DNA of 64,000 nucleotides from Annona cherimola (lineage: Eukaryota; Streptophyta; Magnoliopsida; Magnoliales; Annonaceae): NCBI GenBank assembly GCA_030490835.1, contig CM059971.1:71380224-71444223 (forward strand). The letters are read 5' to 3'. Within the stretch, counting starts at the first letter, position 1. Each line of letters opens with the position of its first letter. The notes beneath the pieces were generated by a model that searched no databases, was not told where the DNA came from, and worked only from the letters and a program-made list of their open reading frames with translations. Position numbers and translations under genes: made by a program. Shown here in pieces: positions 62,458-64,000 of this stretch.

Positions 62458-62540
62458 TGGCTTATCAATTCGATCCATTGTAACTACCTCACAAACCACT
62501 GAATTGAATAGCAGCAAACCATAAGTTGAGCAGAAGAAAA

Positions 62541-64000
62541 TCAAGAATAGAACTTGTAGCTCTTGGCTGAATCAATGATCGACTTTAGAGCCCCAATTGA
62601 TGAAAACACCATTAGAAGAATCCCCAGTATTATGCATATCTGGAATCCATAAACATTAGAACACAATATTGGCAAAATGAAAGATAGAGAGTATGAAATC
62701 CAGAAGAAATATCTTCATTGCAAACATGTTGCATGTAACATTATCACTGGTATTTTGAACAACAAGAACAAGAAAATTTACCGCTTAGATATCTATATAT
62801 CTTTGCAATAAAAAAATTATCTTTTTTGATATTCTATATGAGCAATGCAATTTAGTGTTAAAACCTATATTTCGTGGTTGTGAGAGAAAGTAGTAATAAC
62901 AAACAATTAGTTATAAAGCCAACATACCCAATTTGCAAACCAAGAGAGACCGAACTTTCTTGGCTTGTAGACTGCAAGCCACATTATGCAAGGAAGCTGT
63001 TACAAGAGAGTAGACAGGTCAGTTACTGCTCTCATGTATATATGGTTCTCTTATCAGTTAGACTCAATACGTTTGCTTTGATTTGACTATGATGTCTTAT
63101 TAGGGGCATCATTGAAGATATGTCTCATAGAGCCTCCAAAGCCTAGCAGATAAGACTATCCAGTAACTGTGATTGGAATTAAGTGAAAAACATTAAGCTG
63201 ATCGATGGCAGTGTCTCACAAAGTATGTTGTTGGTGCAAAAGCAAAGCCACCGAAGAATCCAAGAAGCCCACCAAAGAAAGGGAAGGTCATGGCAATGAA
63301 CATAGTAAGTGCTGCACCGAGGAAAACAAGAAATGGATATATACTTGAAAAAGATACTAGAAAACCTTACAACTTGTCAACCAACCAAAAGAAGATAGAG
63401 CAGCTTACCAACATAGACAGAGCGAGTGATCAGGCGAAGAGTAAGCCCTGGTGGGAAGCCAAGCTTCTTCACTAAAAGAGTTTCTAGCATGTCAAACACA
63501 GGCATGGCATATATCTGCATCAAGTAAGAAGTTGAAAACGAAAAGCTCAATAAACAGAGCTGAACTACCTTCAATAGAGCTAGTCATAGTAAACATCTAT
63601 CTAAGGTCAGATAATGCTTCCAATAGACGAGACATCCATCTCTTGGTAGGTAGAGATAATTAGCAATTGACAAGTTGAAGGAAGGTAACTAAGACCGAAA
63701 GAATACACAATTACCTGATAACTTCCAATAACATGGATTACAACAAAGAAATTTGCAGCTGCAATCAACCAAGCTGGTTTCTCAAGGGAAATAAGGATGT
63801 TGTCTTCCACAGAATTCCCAAAGGCCCAGTAACCGACGAGGGCGACAGGGAAATAGCAGGCAGCCACGATGAGATAGGCAAAAATCACACCTTTCCACAT
63901 TGGTTTCTTAGAGGGCTTCTCCGGCGTGGAAGGGATTGTTGCTTGAATCTCAAGCACCACATTGTGCCCTGCATATGCAAAAGCAACATCCCCCAATGCA
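62541..64000 (-). CDS. LHT-type amino acid transporter, 3' five exons (partial)
   Basis: Exons on the minus strand: 64000-63715 (enters from outside the window), 63514-63409, 63311-63220, 62996-62928, 62639-62541. They join in frame with GT-AG introns and give about 216 C-terminal residues. The sequence matches lysine-histidine transporter proteins (AAAP family): [99 protein letters not shown], ending SAKSYKFYS. The family has about 440 residues and 10-11 membrane helices, so roughly the second half is here. LHT proteins are plasma-membrane proton-coupled importers of neutral and acidic amino acids. No stop or frameshift is seen. The 5' half lies beyond 64000. Confidence 0.93.

Overview
This window is nuclear DNA of a flowering plant. 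The genes have GT-AG introns and plant-specific families: SBT5-type subtilases, an LHT-type amino acid permease, and fragments of a xyloglucan endotransglucosylase (XTH) and a DUF3511 gene. Transposons of classic plant type fill most of the rest: PIF/Harbinger, hAT, Mutator-like, tRNA-derived SINEs and an LTR fragment. The non-genic DNA is very AT-rich. The species cannot be fixed from the sequence.

Layout. About 1-3.1 kb is MITE-rich flank. At 3.2-11.3 kb lies an intact 11-exon subtilase gene (copy 1, 766 aa, + strand). At 11.3-14 kb there is a 177-bp tandem duplication and a truncated LTR retrotransposon. At 14.0-21.1 kb sits a decayed PIF/Harbinger element whose MYB-like ORF and DDE transposase are on the minus strand; broken XTH and DUF3511 fragments lie between its ends. 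At 23.5 kb is a small secreted-protein pseudogene, and at 24.8-26.0 kb a non-autonomous hAT element with a perfect 8-bp target duplication. From 27 to 40.5 kb is a diverged, repeatedly interrupted repeat array whose last unit forms the promoter of subtilase copy 2. It is broken by SINEs, a Pack-MULE-like element carrying a glycine-rich protein fragment, and a perfect hairpin MITE. Copy 2 (40.55-49.16 kb, 762 aa, + strand) is also intact, with the same 11 exons and intron phases. At 49.4-52.3 kb is a segmental duplication in which only one copy carries two MITE insertions. At 53-56 kb lie more Mutator-type elements. At 57.0-61.5 kb is a nearly complete hAT transposon whose four-exon transposase is one base out of frame. 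At 62.5-64.0 kb is the 3' half of an LHT-type amino acid transporter gene (minus strand), running off the window.

How it fits together. Three genes look functional: the two subtilases and the transporter. The subtilases are a tandem pair of secreted, probably apoplastic serine proteases with all catalytic residues, though copy 1 departs from the consensus at several active-site flanking positions and carries a duplicated TATA box. The most distinctive non-coding finding is a family of hairpin elements that share one core but carry different terminal palindromes; three copies have exact 9-bp target duplications, pointing to Mutator-type mobilisation. I found no CRISPR array, rRNA gene or intact tRNA gene. 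I do not claim a wholly new protein system; the best candidates for something undescribed are that modular MITE family and the promoter-derived repeat array.
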